64,000 nt of DNA from Nonomuraea aurantiaca (GTDB lineage: Bacteria > Actinomycetota > Actinomycetes > Streptosporangiales > Streptosporangiaceae). Every line of letters starts with the position of its first letter. The stretch's first letter is position 1. Positions 43,435 through 52,993 of the stretch are shown here, one piece after another. The notes below the pieces were generated by a model. That model made no database searches. It was not told the origin of the DNA and saw nothing but the letters and a program-made list of their open reading frames with translations. The position numbers and the translations under genes were made by a program. The DNA lies in the NCBI RefSeq assembly GCF_020215705.1, contig NZ_JAIWNB010000001.1, positions 62,001 to 126,000 on the forward strand, in the 5' to 3' direction.

Positions 43435-43463
43435 TGTCACAACAAGACCGGCTGTCCGGTCTT
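43435..43463 (+). promoter_or_regulatory. ECF41-type promoter of the sigma2-SnoaL gene
   Basis: TGTCACA (43435-43441), 17 bp, GTCTT (43459-43463), 34 bp before the ATG at 43498. Confidence 0.75.
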
Positions 43464-43497
43464 AACTGCCGACACCGAGAGAACAGGGCGGCAGGAC

Positions 43498-44187
43498 ATG
43501 AGCGAAGTGAGCGCCGGGACGCTGGCGGAGATGCTGGACGAACGGCAGCACCTCCTCGAGATCGCCTTGTGGATGTTCGGCTCGGAGATGACGGCCGACC
43601 AGATCGTCCAAGAGACCTATCGCCGCTGGTACGCCCTCGACGACGAAGAACGCGCCGCCATCGCGGTGCCGCGCGCCTGGCTGACGCGGGTCGCCGGCGG
43701 CATCTGCCTGGAGTTGCTCGCCACCGGCTCGGCCCGCCGGCCCGAGCCTGCCGCCGGTCCCGCACGCCGGCCCGAGCCGGCCACCGGTCGGGTGCCCCAG
43801 CAGGCCAGGTCGGACCGCGCGATGCTCGCCAGACACGACCGTGTCGCGCGCCGGTTCGCCGCGGCCTGCGATGTGGGGGACGCGGCGGCGCTGCAGGCGG
43901 TCCTGGCCGCCGACGCGATGGTCGTGAGCGACGGTGGCGGCAAACTGCGCGCCGCCGTACGCCCCACCTACGGCGCGGCCGCGGTAGCCCGGTTCGTCAC
44001 GGCTCTGCTGACCGGCCAGCCCGGCACCGAGGTGGCCGTCGAGCCCGTGAACGGCCGGACGGGCCTGGTGCTGCGCCGGGCGGGCCGAGCCGTGGCGGTG
44101 GCCGGTGTGAGCGTCGCCGGAGCCGAGGTCACCGCGGTGTGGATCGTGCTGAACCCCGACAAGTTGCAGCGCTGGCACCGCCCATGA
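43498..44187 (+). CDS. Sigma2-SnoaL protein lacking sigma4 (ECF41-derived)
   Basis: A 229-residue protein. Residues ~10-80 resemble sigma2 (LDERQHLLEIALWMFGSEMT, VQETYRRWYALDDEERAA). Sigma4 is absent; in its place is a short repeated linker (RRPEP...RRPEPATGRVPQQ, ~80-105). Residues ~112-225 are an intact ECF41 SnoaL-like domain with DGGGK at 145-149 and NPDKL at 219-223, the two family hallmarks. Without sigma4 it should not recognise -35 boxes. It is driven by an ECF41-type promoter and probably cotranscribed with the Ohr-like gene. Confidence 0.78.
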   Translation: MSEVSAGTLAEMLDERQHLLEIALWMFGSEMTADQIVQETYRRWYALDDEERAAIAVPRAWLTRVAGGICLELLATGSARRPEPAAGPARRPEPATGRVPQQARSDRAMLARHDRVARRFAAACDVGDAAALQAVLAADAMVVSDGGGKLRAAVRPTYGAAAVARFVTALLTGQPGTEVAVEPVNGRTGLVLRRAGRAVAVAGVSVAGAEVTAVWIVLNPDKLQRWHRP

Positions 44188-44236
44188 CCAGCCCCTCTTA
44201 CCGCAGGCGCCCCGCGTGCCGCTGAAAGGCGTACCG

Positions 44237-44722
44237 GTGAACGACCCGACATTGTCCACGGAACACGACTACCGCGGCTCCGCGTTCAAACCGCTCTATG
44301 TCACCCGCGTCGCCGTGAGCGGCGGCGGCTCCGCCCACGGCCGGGCCACCGGCCGGGCGCGCTCCGCCGACGGCGCCCTCGACCTGGAGCTGCGGATGCC
44401 CGAGGAGCTGGGCGGCGACGCCACCTGCCCGAACCCTGAGCAGCTCTTCGCCGCCGGGTACGCCGCCTGCTTCCACGGCGCCCTCAGCCTGCTGGCCCGC
44501 CGGCACCTCCTCGACCCCGGACCGATCACCGTGGAGGTGACCGTCGCCTTCGGTCGCGACCCCGCCGACGGCGGCTACGAGCTACGCGCCGACCTCGTCG
44601 TGACCTGGCCCGGAGTCGAACGTGACACGGCCACCCCGCTGCTCGCCCAGGCGACCGCGCTGTCCCCGTACGCCAAGATGACCCGCCAGGGCATCCCGGG
44701 CACCATCGACCTCGCCCCCTGA
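44237..44722 (+). CDS. OsmC/Ohr-family organic hydroperoxide resistance-like protein
   Basis: A 161-residue protein. The Ohr core is clear: NPEQLFAAGYAACFHGALSL with the peroxidatic Cys at 78, and YAKMTRQGIPGTIDL near the end. The resolving Cys of typical Ohr (in V/I-CPYS) is Ser143 here (ALSPYAK), while an extra Cys occurs at 64 (TCPNPEQ). It may use another thiol partner or an altered mechanism. The GTG at 44237, with GAAAGG 9 bp upstream, is preferred to the GTG at 44216. A strong terminator follows. Confidence 0.85.
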   Translation: MNDPTLSTEHDYRGSAFKPLYVTRVAVSGGGSAHGRATGRARSADGALDLELRMPEELGGDATCPNPEQLFAAGYAACFHGALSLLARRHLLDPGPITVEVTVAFGRDPADGGYELRADLVVTWPGVERDTATPLLAQATALSPYAKMTRQGIPGTIDLAP

Positions 44723-44771
44723 GCCCCTCGTGCGCACCTGATCATCGATCCACAGGACGTCCGACAACGAT

Positions 44772-44804
44772 CGGCCGGAGAGCCGATGTCCGGCTCTCCG
44801 GCCG
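44772..44804. terminator. Strong bidirectional terminator hairpin
   Basis: CGGCCGGAGAGCCG (44772-44785), 5-nt loop ATGTC, CGGCTCTCCGGCCG (44791-44804): a perfect 14-bp stem between the convergent Ohr-like (ends 44722) and cupin (ends 44862) genes. Confidence 0.9.
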
Positions 44805-44861
44805 CCAGGTAAAGCCGGACCCGCGGATGGGGTCCGCGCTCCGCCGTATCGAACAGGCGGA

Positions 44862-45299
44862 TCAGCCTGCGGTGGGACGCGGGGCGCGCAGGTGGGCCCG
44901 CTGCGCCAGCTCCTCCTGGTCGACGTACGTGAGCATCGGCTGACCCGGCTCACACAGCATGAACACGACGAACTTGGTCGGCGCGTCCGGCAAGGCGTTG
45001 CCGTCCTGGTAGTGGATCACGTCGCCGCCCGGCTCCCAGAACGTCTCACCGGCCTTGACCACGCGCTCCGGCTCGCCCTCCAGCTCGAACAGGACCGCGC
45101 CCTCGATCACGTAGCCGAAAGCCGGCCCCGAGTGGCGGTGCGGAGCGGCGCCGGGGTGGCCGGGAGGCCAGTCGACGAAGACGGTCATCCCCGAAGCACC
45201 GTCGGGAATGAAGGGCGGCTTGATGTCAGCCAGCATCTTGGGTCCGGGCCCCGCAGAGCTCCCCTGCTCGGCGGTCCTGTCCATTGAGTCGTTGGCCAC
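44862..45299 (-). CDS. Cupin domain protein
   Basis: A 145-residue single-domain cupin. Motif 1 is HRHSGPAFGYVIEGAVLFEL and motif 2 is AGETFWEPGGDVIHYQDGNA, giving the His/Glu/His set for a metal. The GTG at 45299 follows GGAGG about 10 bp upstream on the minus strand. Cupins of this size are often dioxygenases, isomerases or sensors of small acids. It has an ECF41-type promoter about 130 nt upstream, which makes it a member of the same local regulon on the opposite strand. Confidence 0.85.
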   Translation of the reverse strand: MANDSMDRTAEQGSSAGPGPKMLADIKPPFIPDGASGMTVFVDWPPGHPGAAPHRHSGPAFGYVIEGAVLFELEGEPERVVKAGETFWEPGGDVIHYQDGNALPDAPTKFVVFMLCEPGQPMLTYVDQEELAQRAHLRAPRPTAG

Positions 45300-45429
45300 G
45301 GGTACTACACCTCCGTATGTCTGCCCGGAACGGGCGATCTCGCGTCGGCCACGCTTCTGGGCCGGTGGACCGACCTTTCGGTGATTCCGGGTTCGCCAGT
45401 TCTGGGATCGGACAACTTGCCTGGTAGTA

Positions 45430-45458
45430 GAGACAAAGTGCGGCCCGCATTTGTGACA
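45430..45458 (-). promoter_or_regulatory. ECF41-type promoter of the cupin gene (minus strand)
   Basis: On the minus strand TGTCACA (45458-45452), 17-bp spacer, GTCTC (45434-45430). It differs from the plus-strand sites only in the last base of the -10 box. The leader to the GTG at 45299 is about 125 nt. Confidence 0.7.
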
Positions 45459-45634
45459 GGCCGGGCGACTTGTGCCTCGCGACGGCGCCTCTGGCGCGTC
45501 CGCTGCGGAGCATGGCCTTGCGGCCATCACCGGTTTACCCACATACGCGCAGGTCAGCCCAGGGTCGAGGGCACAGGACCGAGGCTTTGCGGAGGCATGT
45601 CTCTACGCCCACCATCCGCCCGACCCAGTGAGTC

Positions 45635-46930
45635 TCACTCCTCGGGTTCAGGCAGCCGGAGCGCGTACAAGAGCCAGACCAGGGCGAAGCCGAAGGCGAG
45701 TACGCCGAGCGCGCGCGTGGCCCCGGCCATGCCCAGCGCGACGGTCAGCGGGGCCACCGCCAGCGACGACACCCCCTGCAGCCCCGACGACAGCCCGAAG
45801 GCGGTGACCATCACACGGCCGCGGATGTGGTCGGGGCTGGCCAGTTGCAGCCCGTTGACGGCCAGGATGGCGCACGCGCCCACCCCGAGGTGGCCGGCCA
45901 TGGCGGCGAGCACGCCCGACCACAGCACACCGGCCTGGGCCAGGGCGAGGTAGCCGAGCCCGAACACCGCCAGAGCGCCACCCGGCACGATGAGCCGCCG
46001 CCGCGCCGGCGTCCCGATCAGCGGCCGCCACCTCGGCGTCCCGATCGGTCGCCGCCGCGCTGACGTCCCGATCAGCCGCCGGCCCAGGAACGGCCCGAGC
46101 ACGGACCCCACCCCCTGCGCCATGTAGAGGACACCGACTCCGGCGTCGGTGGTGCCGAACCGTTCGAGCGCGTAGACGGGCAGGAGGCCGACCATGCCGT
46201 AGCACAGGCGCAGGCCCGCCGTCAGCAGGAGCAGGGCCGTCACGGTGGGGGTGGCGCGGATGAAGCGCCACAGTTCGGCGGTGTCGGTACGTACGCGCAC
46301 CCGGCGGGTCTGCGCGCCCGTGGAGAACGGGCGGCGGACGCGGGCGATGAGGACGGCGGACGCGGCGAAGGAGGCGGCGTCGATCAGCAGCGTGGCCGTG
46401 CTGCCCCAGGCGGCCGTGGCCAGGCCGCCGAGTCCGGCGCCGAGCAGCAGACCGGAGGAGTAGAGGCTGCCGAGCGCGGCCTGCGCGGTGGGCAACCGGT
46501 CGGGGGCGACGAGGTTGGGGAGTACGACCTCGGGGATCGGGCTCGACACCGCGGCCGACACCGACTGCACGGCCAGCGAGACCAGCGCCATGGGGACCGA
46601 CCCCAGGTGGAAGGCGGCGAGCAGGCCCGCGAGGGGGACGATGGCGGCCAGGTCGCAGGCGATGCGCAGGCGGCGGCGGTCCAGACGGTCGGTCAGCGAG
46701 CCGATGAGCGGCATCAGCAGGATGCCGGGCAGCGACTCGACGGCGAACAGCAGGGCCGTCAGCCCGGCTGAGCCGGTGCGGTGGTAGACGAAGGCGTTCA
46801 GGGCGACGAAGGTGAACCAGTCGCCGGTCAGGCTGAGGGCCGAGGCGAGGAAGAGCCGGCGGAAGTCGGGATGGTCGCGCAGCAGCGCGAGCAGCGAGTT
46901 TCCGGGCAGGCGGGGAGGAACGGATGACAC
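45635..46930 (-). CDS. MFS transporter (enterobactin-exporter/MFS_3-like)
   Basis: A 431-residue, 12-helix transporter. The N-terminus FRRLFLASALSLTGDWFTFV and motif A-like GSLTDRLDRRRLRIACD are typical of the macrolide/enterobactin efflux group. The central cytoplasmic loop carries an unusual repeat RRLIGTSARRRPIGTPRWRP followed by LIGTPARRRLIV, encoded by 27-bp DNA repeats. The start is GTG at 46930 with GGAG upstream. It is monocistronic; the substrate is unknown. Confidence 0.87.
   Translation of the reverse strand: MSSVPPRLPGNSLLALLRDHPDFRRLFLASALSLTGDWFTFVALNAFVYHRTGSAGLTALLFAVESLPGILLMPLIGSLTDRLDRRRLRIACDLAAIVPLAGLLAAFHLGSVPMALVSLAVQSVSAAVSSPIPEVVLPNLVAPDRLPTAQAALGSLYSSGLLLGAGLGGLATAAWGSTATLLIDAASFAASAVLIARVRRPFSTGAQTRRVRVRTDTAELWRFIRATPTVTALLLLTAGLRLCYGMVGLLPVYALERFGTTDAGVGVLYMAQGVGSVLGPFLGRRLIGTSARRRPIGTPRWRPLIGTPARRRLIVPGGALAVFGLGYLALAQAGVLWSGVLAAMAGHLGVGACAILAVNGLQLASPDHIRGRVMVTAFGLSSGLQGVSSLAVAPLTVALGMAGATRALGVLAFGFALVWLLYALRLPEPEE
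46000..46085 (-). repeat. 27-bp tandem repeat inside the MFS gene
   Basis: The core GTCCCGATC (plus strand) recurs at 46011, 46038 and 46065, exactly 27 bp apart, with related flanks (CGCCG/CGGCG). It encodes a nine-residue unit R-(R/P)-L/P-IGT-x-x-R in the cytoplasmic loop between the two transporter halves. Confidence 0.75.
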
Positions 46931-47087
46931 CTGGTGACTCCAAGCAGCCGAGCCGTCCGGCCGGAGGGACCGGACGGGCGAAGGGGGATCGCTTCGCGGG
47001 GTGCCCGGCCGGTCATGGGCCGGGCGGCTGCTGATCAGTCACAGAGGTGTGGCATGGGTGGAGGTTAACGCACCGCGGGTCGCGGCG

Positions 47088-47789
47088 TCAGGAGCGGGCG
47101 AGGACCTCGTACTTGACCCTCATGACCCCGGACCCCGTGTCGCCGATGGCGGAGAAGGCGGCTGCCGAGAGGTCGAGGCAGCGGCCGCCCACGTACGGAC
47201 CGCGGTCGTTGATGCGGACGGTGACCGAGTCGCCGTTCGCCGGGTTGGTGACACGGACCCTGCTGCCGAGCGGGAGCGTCTTGTGGGCGGCGGTCATGGC
47301 CGAGGGGTCGAAGCGTTCGCCGCTGGCGGTCATCTGCCCTTCGTCGTAGTAGGACGCGCCGCAGGTGCCCGAACTGAGGACGCGGGTCTTCAGCTTGCGG
47401 GCCTCGGTCTTCGCCTTGCGGACCGGCTCGGTCTTCGGCTTGTCGACCGGCTTGGCCGCCGGCTGGGCGGCTTCGGCCTTCGGGAGGGAGGTGGCCTTGG
47501 GGCTGGATGAGGGCTTGGGGGCGGCCGGCTTGGCGCTGGGCTTGTTCGGCTGGGGCGCCTTGGTCGCCGGCGGAGGGGTGTCGGCCCTCGTGTACGTGGG
47601 GGACGGGGACACGTCCAGCGCCGCGGTGGGCTTGGGGGTGTCGTCATTGGCGACGGCCGCCCAGGCGGTGGTCGAGGCGGCGGCTACGACGGCCGCCCCG
47701 GCTGCGACGGTGACCCAACGGCGCTTGGCCGGAGCCTTCTTCTGGCTCTCCGAGTTCGGACGGCTCGGGTTGTAGGAGTGCTGGCCCAA
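47088..47789 (-). CDS. Secreted RlpA-like (double-psi beta-barrel) protein
   Basis: A 233-residue protein. N-terminal signal/anchor (TVAAGAAVVAAASTTAWAAV), a long Pro/Lys/Ala-rich stretch (~55-130), then an RlpA/DPBB domain: GTCGASYYDEGQMTASGERF, MTAAHKTLPLGSRVRVTNPA, SVTVRINDRGPYVGGRCLDL (with the RINDRGP hallmark). RlpA-type domains bind or cleave peptidoglycan glycan chains. The start appears to be TTG at 47789. It probably acts in the cell wall. I looked for a c-di-AMP riboswitch in its leader and did not see one. Confidence 0.87.
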   Translation of the reverse strand: MGQHSYNPSRPNSESQKKAPAKRRWVTVAAGAAVVAAASTTAWAAVANDDTPKPTAALDVSPSPTYTRADTPPPATKAPQPNKPSAKPAAPKPSSSPKATSLPKAEAAQPAAKPVDKPKTEPVRKAKTEARKLKTRVLSSGTCGASYYDEGQMTASGERFDPSAMTAAHKTLPLGSRVRVTNPANGDSVTVRINDRGPYVGGRCLDLSAAAFSAIGDTGSGVMRVKYEVLARS

Positions 47790-48092
47790 GGTAAACCACA
47801 GTCCTAGCTAGGGGACAGGACAGGGAAAGGCCAGGTCGGGGCGGATATGGGGGCGCGCGTCGGCCGATCCCTCGCTCGGGGCGGGTGCCCCGCGAACGTG
47901 GACGAACATATGCGACAAACAGCGAGTAAAGACAACTTAATGGGACATTCAGTGATATATCTCACTTTGGTCACGAGTCGACCAGAACGCTGAGCGTACG
48001 CCGGGGATCTTGGGGCAGCACGAAAACGCCGACTCTGTCACCTTGGGGATAGATGAGGGCATCCCAACAGGAGCAAGAGCGGTACCAAAGGG
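47790..48092. other. Intergenic region with AT-rich putative promoter for the RlpA-like gene
   Basis: About 300 bases between two minus-strand genes. An AT-rich patch (47900-47975) has a minus-strand TTGTCT (47935-47930) and CATATG/TATGTT 17-19 bp downstream, a plausible vegetative promoter. The rest of the leader is GC-rich with small hairpins (for example GCGGGGCACCCGCCCCG). I see no gene in it. Confidence 0.4.
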
Positions 48093-49619
48093 TCAGAGCA
48101 TGAGCGAGCGGACAGTCTCCACCGTGTCGGCGTCCGCGGCCCGCTTGTCGGGCCGGTATCTCAGCACCCGCGCGAACCGCAGCGCCATCCCCCCGGGATA
48201 GCGCGGCGACCGCTGCACCCCGTCGAAGGCGATCTCCACGACCAGCTCGGGCCGCAGGCTGACAGTCCACTCGTCGGTGGACCCCTCGGCCAGCTCCAGG
48301 AAGCGTTCGGTCTGCCAGGCGAGCAGCTCGTCGGTCAGTCCCTTGAACGTCTTGCCCAGCATCACGAACCCGCCGCTCTCCGGGTCGCGGGCGCCGAGGT
48401 GGAGGTTGGACAGCTTGCCTTCGCGGCGGCCGTGACCCCATTCGGCCGCGAGGACGACCAGGTCGAGCGTGTGCCGCGGCTTGACCTTGATCCACCCGGC
48501 GCCCCGGCGGCCGGCCGCGTAGGGGGAGGTCAGCGACTTGACGACCAGGCCCTCGTGGCCTGCCTTGATCACGTCGATGAAGTACTGCTCCGCCTCCGGC
48601 ACCTCGCCTGTGATGAGCCGCGGCGTGAGCAGACCGGGCATGACGGTCTGGGCGAGGACCTCCTGGCGCTGGGCGTAGGGGAGATCGAGCAGGTCGGCCC
48701 CGTCCACCCGCAGCGCGTCGAAGAAGAACACGCTCAGCGGCGTGTCCTCGCGCAGCCGCGGGGCGCCGGTCTTGGTGGTCACCCTGCTGGCCGTCACCTG
48801 GAAGGGGTGCGGCCGCCCGTCGGGCCGCAGCGCGATCACCTCGCCGTCGAGCACGAGATCGTCGGAGGCCAGGCCGAGCACGGCCTCCACGAGCTCGGGA
48901 ACCTGGGCGGTGATGTCGTCGAGCGTGCGGGTGAACACGCGGACCTGGTCGCCGGAGCGGTGCGCCTGCACGCGTACGCCGTCGAGCTTCCACTCCAGCG
49001 CCGCCGGGGTGCCCGCCTTCTCCAGCGCGGCGGCGACGTTCGGGGCGCTGCCGGCGAGCATGGGCGAGACTGCCCGGCCCACCTCCAGCTTGAAGGCGTG
49101 CAGCGCCGCCACGCCGCCGGTCAGCGCCGCCGCGCCCACGGCGGGCAGCCAGCCGCGCAGCGTGAGCGCCCGCCGCACGTCGGCGGACGGCGCCCCCGAC
49201 GCCTTGGCGATCGCCTCGATCATCACTCCGTCGAGGGCGCCCTGGCGCAGCTCGCCGCTGAGCAGCCGGAGCATGAACGCCTGCTCCTGGCTGGTCAGCC
49301 CGGCGAACAGCTCGGTGACCAGGGCCTTGCGGGCCGCCTGCGAGCCCTGGCCGGAGACGGCCTTGATCTTCGACAGCAGGGCGTCGACGTGGGTCAGGGT
49401 GGCGGTGGCGGCGAGCTTGGCGGGAGGCGGATCCTGGAGGGTCCGCCAGCCCACGCCCACCTGACGCTGGGGCAGCTCACCCGACAGGTAGGAGATGGCG
49501 ATCTCCGCCTCATCGGCACCGACCCTGCCGAGCAGCTCGGCCAGGTGGCCGACCTTGCCGAGCCGGGCGGACGTGCGCGTCACCGCCTCCGAAACCCGTA
49601 CCACGTCGATCAACAGCAC
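48093..49619 (-). CDS. ligB: ATP-dependent DNA ligase (LigB-like)
   Basis: A 508-residue enzyme. The N-terminal ligase domain (~1-180) is followed by the nucleotidyltransferase with motif [10 protein letters not shown] (adenylated Lys211), motif III region [15 protein letters not shown], motif [10 protein letters not shown], and motif [21 protein letters not shown], then an OB domain. I start at the GTG at 49619 ([10 protein letters not shown]), which matches the family N-terminus and length (mycobacterial LigB is about 507 residues); an ATG at 49649 adds ten residues. Such ligases supplement the NAD-dependent LigA in repair. Confidence 0.9.
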   Translation of the reverse strand: MLLIDVVRVSEAVTRTSARLGKVGHLAELLGRVGADEAEIAISYLSGELPQRQVGVGWRTLQDPPPAKLAATATLTHVDALLSKIKAVSGQGSQAARKALVTELFAGLTSQEQAFMLRLLSGELRQGALDGVMIEAIAKASGAPSADVRRALTLRGWLPAVGAAALTGGVAALHAFKLEVGRAVSPMLAGSAPNVAAALEKAGTPAALEWKLDGVRVQAHRSGDQVRVFTRTLDDITAQVPELVEAVLGLASDDLVLDGEVIALRPDGRPHPFQVTASRVTTKTGAPRLREDTPLSVFFFDALRVDGADLLDLPYAQRQEVLAQTVMPGLLTPRLITGEVPEAEQYFIDVIKAGHEGLVVKSLTSPYAAGRRGAGWIKVKPRHTLDLVVLAAEWGHGRREGKLSNLHLGARDPESGGFVMLGKTFKGLTDELLAWQTERFLELAEGSTDEWTVSLRPELVVEIAFDGVQRSPRYPGGMALRFARVLRYRPDKRAADADTVETVRSLML

Positions 49620-49748
49620 ATGCCCTATGTTGCCGTACTTCGCCGACAAATCCGCCGTGCCAAGACCAGCATTTTGCCCGGCGATGGGCCCCCTGAGGGG
49701 TGGGGCGGGTGTGCGACCCGCCCCAGGGTGCCGGCGGACGCCCAGGTG

Positions 49749-50123
49749 TTAGCGGACGCCCAGGAGGTCGACGACGAAGATGAGCGTCTCTCCCGGCTTG
49801 ATGCGGGCGCCGGCGCCGCGGTTGCCGTAGCCGAGGTGCGCGGGGATCACCAGCTTGCGGCGACCGCCCACCTTCATCCCGGCCACGCCCTGGTCCCAGC
49901 CGGCGATGACACGCCCGCCGCCGAGCGGGAACTCGAACGCCTCGCCGCGGTTCCACGACGCGTCGAACTCCTCGCCGGTCGAGAACGCGACGCCCACGTA
50001 GTGGACGCTGACGTTCTGGCCGGGCTTGGCCTCGGGGCCGTCCCCCTCGACGATGTCGACGATCTCCAGGTCGGCGGGCGGGTTACCCTCCGGGAAGTCG
50101 ATTTCCGGCTTCTCGAGTGCCAC
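49749..50123 (-). CDS. FKBP-type peptidyl-prolyl cis-trans isomerase
   Basis: A 124-residue single FKBP domain without a signal peptide, hence cytoplasmic. Conserved sites: VSVHYVGVAFSTGEEFDASW, FEFPLGGGRVIAGWDQGVAG, KLVIPAHLGYGNRGAGARIK and the final strand TLIFVVDLL. Start GTG at 50123 with GGAG about 6 bp upstream. It catalyses prolyl isomerisation and folding. Confidence 0.93.
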   Translation of the reverse strand: MALEKPEIDFPEGNPPADLEIVDIVEGDGPEAKPGQNVSVHYVGVAFSTGEEFDASWNRGEAFEFPLGGGRVIAGWDQGVAGMKVGGRRKLVIPAHLGYGNRGAGARIKPGETLIFVVDLLGVR

Positions 50124-50200
50124 GAATTGCTCCTGTTACGAGTATTGGCGATCAGGAATGGACCCGACGACTCTATGCGGTCGGGATATGGTCATCGTTC

Positions 50201-50956
50201 ATGGCCGCCCTTTCTGCCGATGCGATCCTGCTCACCGGACGCGTCGCCGTGATCACCGGGGCGGCCCGGGGGATCGGGCGGGCGATCGCGGAGACGTTCG
50301 CGGCATTCGGGGCTCATGTCGCGATATGCGACCGCGACAAGCCTCAACAGGGCAGCGAGCTCGCGATGACGCTGGACGTGCGGGACCCGGTCGCCGTGGA
50401 GGTCTTCGCGCAGGCCGTGCACGAGCGGTGGGGGCGGGTGGACATCCTGGTGAACAACGCGGGCGGGACGTTCCACGCCGCGTTCGCCGACACGACGGCC
50501 CGCGGCGAGCGGACCCTGATCGAGGAGAACTTCACACAGGTCACCGGCATGATCCGCCGGATGCTGCCGATGATGGGCGCCGGGGCGTCGATCATCAACG
50601 TGACCTCCAGCGAGGCGCACCAGGCGGCGCCGGGGTTCGCGGTCTACGCGGCGATGAAGGCGGGGCTGGAGAGCCTGACGAAGTCGCTCGCGCTGGAGTT
50701 CGCGCCCCTGGGCATCAGGGTGAACGCCATCGCGCCCGACGGGCTGCCCACCGAGGGCGAGACGGCCGTGCGGGAGCGGATGGCGGACGGACCCTTCGAG
50801 CCGGTACGGCTGCCGCCGCTCGGGCACCTCGGGGAGCCGGCCGACGCGGCGGGCGCGGCGGTGTTCCTGGCCAGTGAGCTGGCCAGGTTCGTGACCGGCA
50901 CGACGGTGCACGTCGACGGCGGGATCCACGCGGCCGGCGGCTGGCGCCGAACCTGA
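50201..50956 (+). CDS. SDR family oxidoreductase
   Basis: A 251-residue classical short-chain dehydrogenase. Cofactor loop VITGAARGIGRAIAETFAAF, VNNAGGTF, catalytic Ser in VTSSEA and YxxxK in YAAMKAGLESLTKSLALEFA, and the C-terminal VTGTTVHVDGGIHAAGGW. Asp in ICDRDK suggests NAD preference. The start is the ATG at 50201. The gene is convergent with guaB1 (6-bp gap). The substrate is unknown. Confidence 0.9.
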   Translation: MAALSADAILLTGRVAVITGAARGIGRAIAETFAAFGAHVAICDRDKPQQGSELAMTLDVRDPVAVEVFAQAVHERWGRVDILVNNAGGTFHAAFADTTARGERTLIEENFTQVTGMIRRMLPMMGAGASIINVTSSEAHQAAPGFAVYAAMKAGLESLTKSLALEFAPLGIRVNAIAPDGLPTEGETAVRERMADGPFEPVRLPPLGHLGEPADAAGAAVFLASELARFVTGTTVHVDGGIHAAGGWRRT

Positions 50957-50961
50957 GCGAG

Positions 50962-52449
<1,488 letters not shown>

Positions 52450-52495
52450 TTATGGCCATATGATCGGCCGGGATACTTAGGGGGATGGAGGGCCT

Positions 52496-52951
52496 GTGGA
52501 GGTCACTGAGAGAAACGAGCTGACAGTCGTCGGTATCGCCGTACGCACCTCGAACGCCGACGAGATCGACCCCGCCAGGGCGAAGCTGCCCGTGCTGTGG
52601 CAGCGGGCGGGCGCCCCCGGGGCGTTCGCGCACATCCCGGGCCGCGTCGACGAGAACCTTTACGCGGTGCTGACCGACTACGAGAGCGATCATCACGGCG
52701 CCTACACGCAGATCGTCGGCGTCGGCGTGCGGACGGTCCCCAGGCTGCCCGAGGGTATGGTCGCCGTACGCGTGCCCGCGGGCCCGGCCCTGCGGGTCGA
52801 GGCGCGCGGCCAGATGCCGCAGGCGATCGTCGACGCCTGGCAGCAGGTGTGGAAGCACACCGAGTCGGGCGGCACGCCCGCACGGGCGTTCATGACGGAC
52901 CTCGAGGTGCACCACCCCGGTGGCGCCGACCTCTACGTCGCCGTCTACTAA
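52496..52951 (+). CDS. GyrI-like small-molecule-binding protein
   Basis: A 151-residue protein with the GyrI/AraC effector-binding fold: ELTVVGIAVRTSNADEIDPA, LYAVLTDYESDHHGAYTQIV, VAVRVPAGPALRVEARGQMP and the final HHPGGADLYVAVY strand. The GTG at 52496 follows GGAGGG. Such single-domain proteins bind hydrophobic drugs and may sequester or hydrolyse them. It is transcribed convergently toward the TetR gene at 52994. Confidence 0.85.
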   Translation: MEVTERNELTVVGIAVRTSNADEIDPARAKLPVLWQRAGAPGAFAHIPGRVDENLYAVLTDYESDHHGAYTQIVGVGVRTVPRLPEGMVAVRVPAGPALRVEARGQMPQAIVDAWQQVWKHTESGGTPARAFMTDLEVHHPGGADLYVAVY

Positions 52952-52993
52952 CGGTCCGCCGGACCCGGGTCCGTCCGGGCTCGGGTCGTCGTC

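Noticed and set aside
47790-47980. Possible c-di-AMP (ydaO) riboswitch ahead of the RlpA-like gene, as seen before cell-wall hydrolase genes in actinobacteria
   Set aside because: The conserved loops of that class could not be found; only generic GC-rich hairpins.
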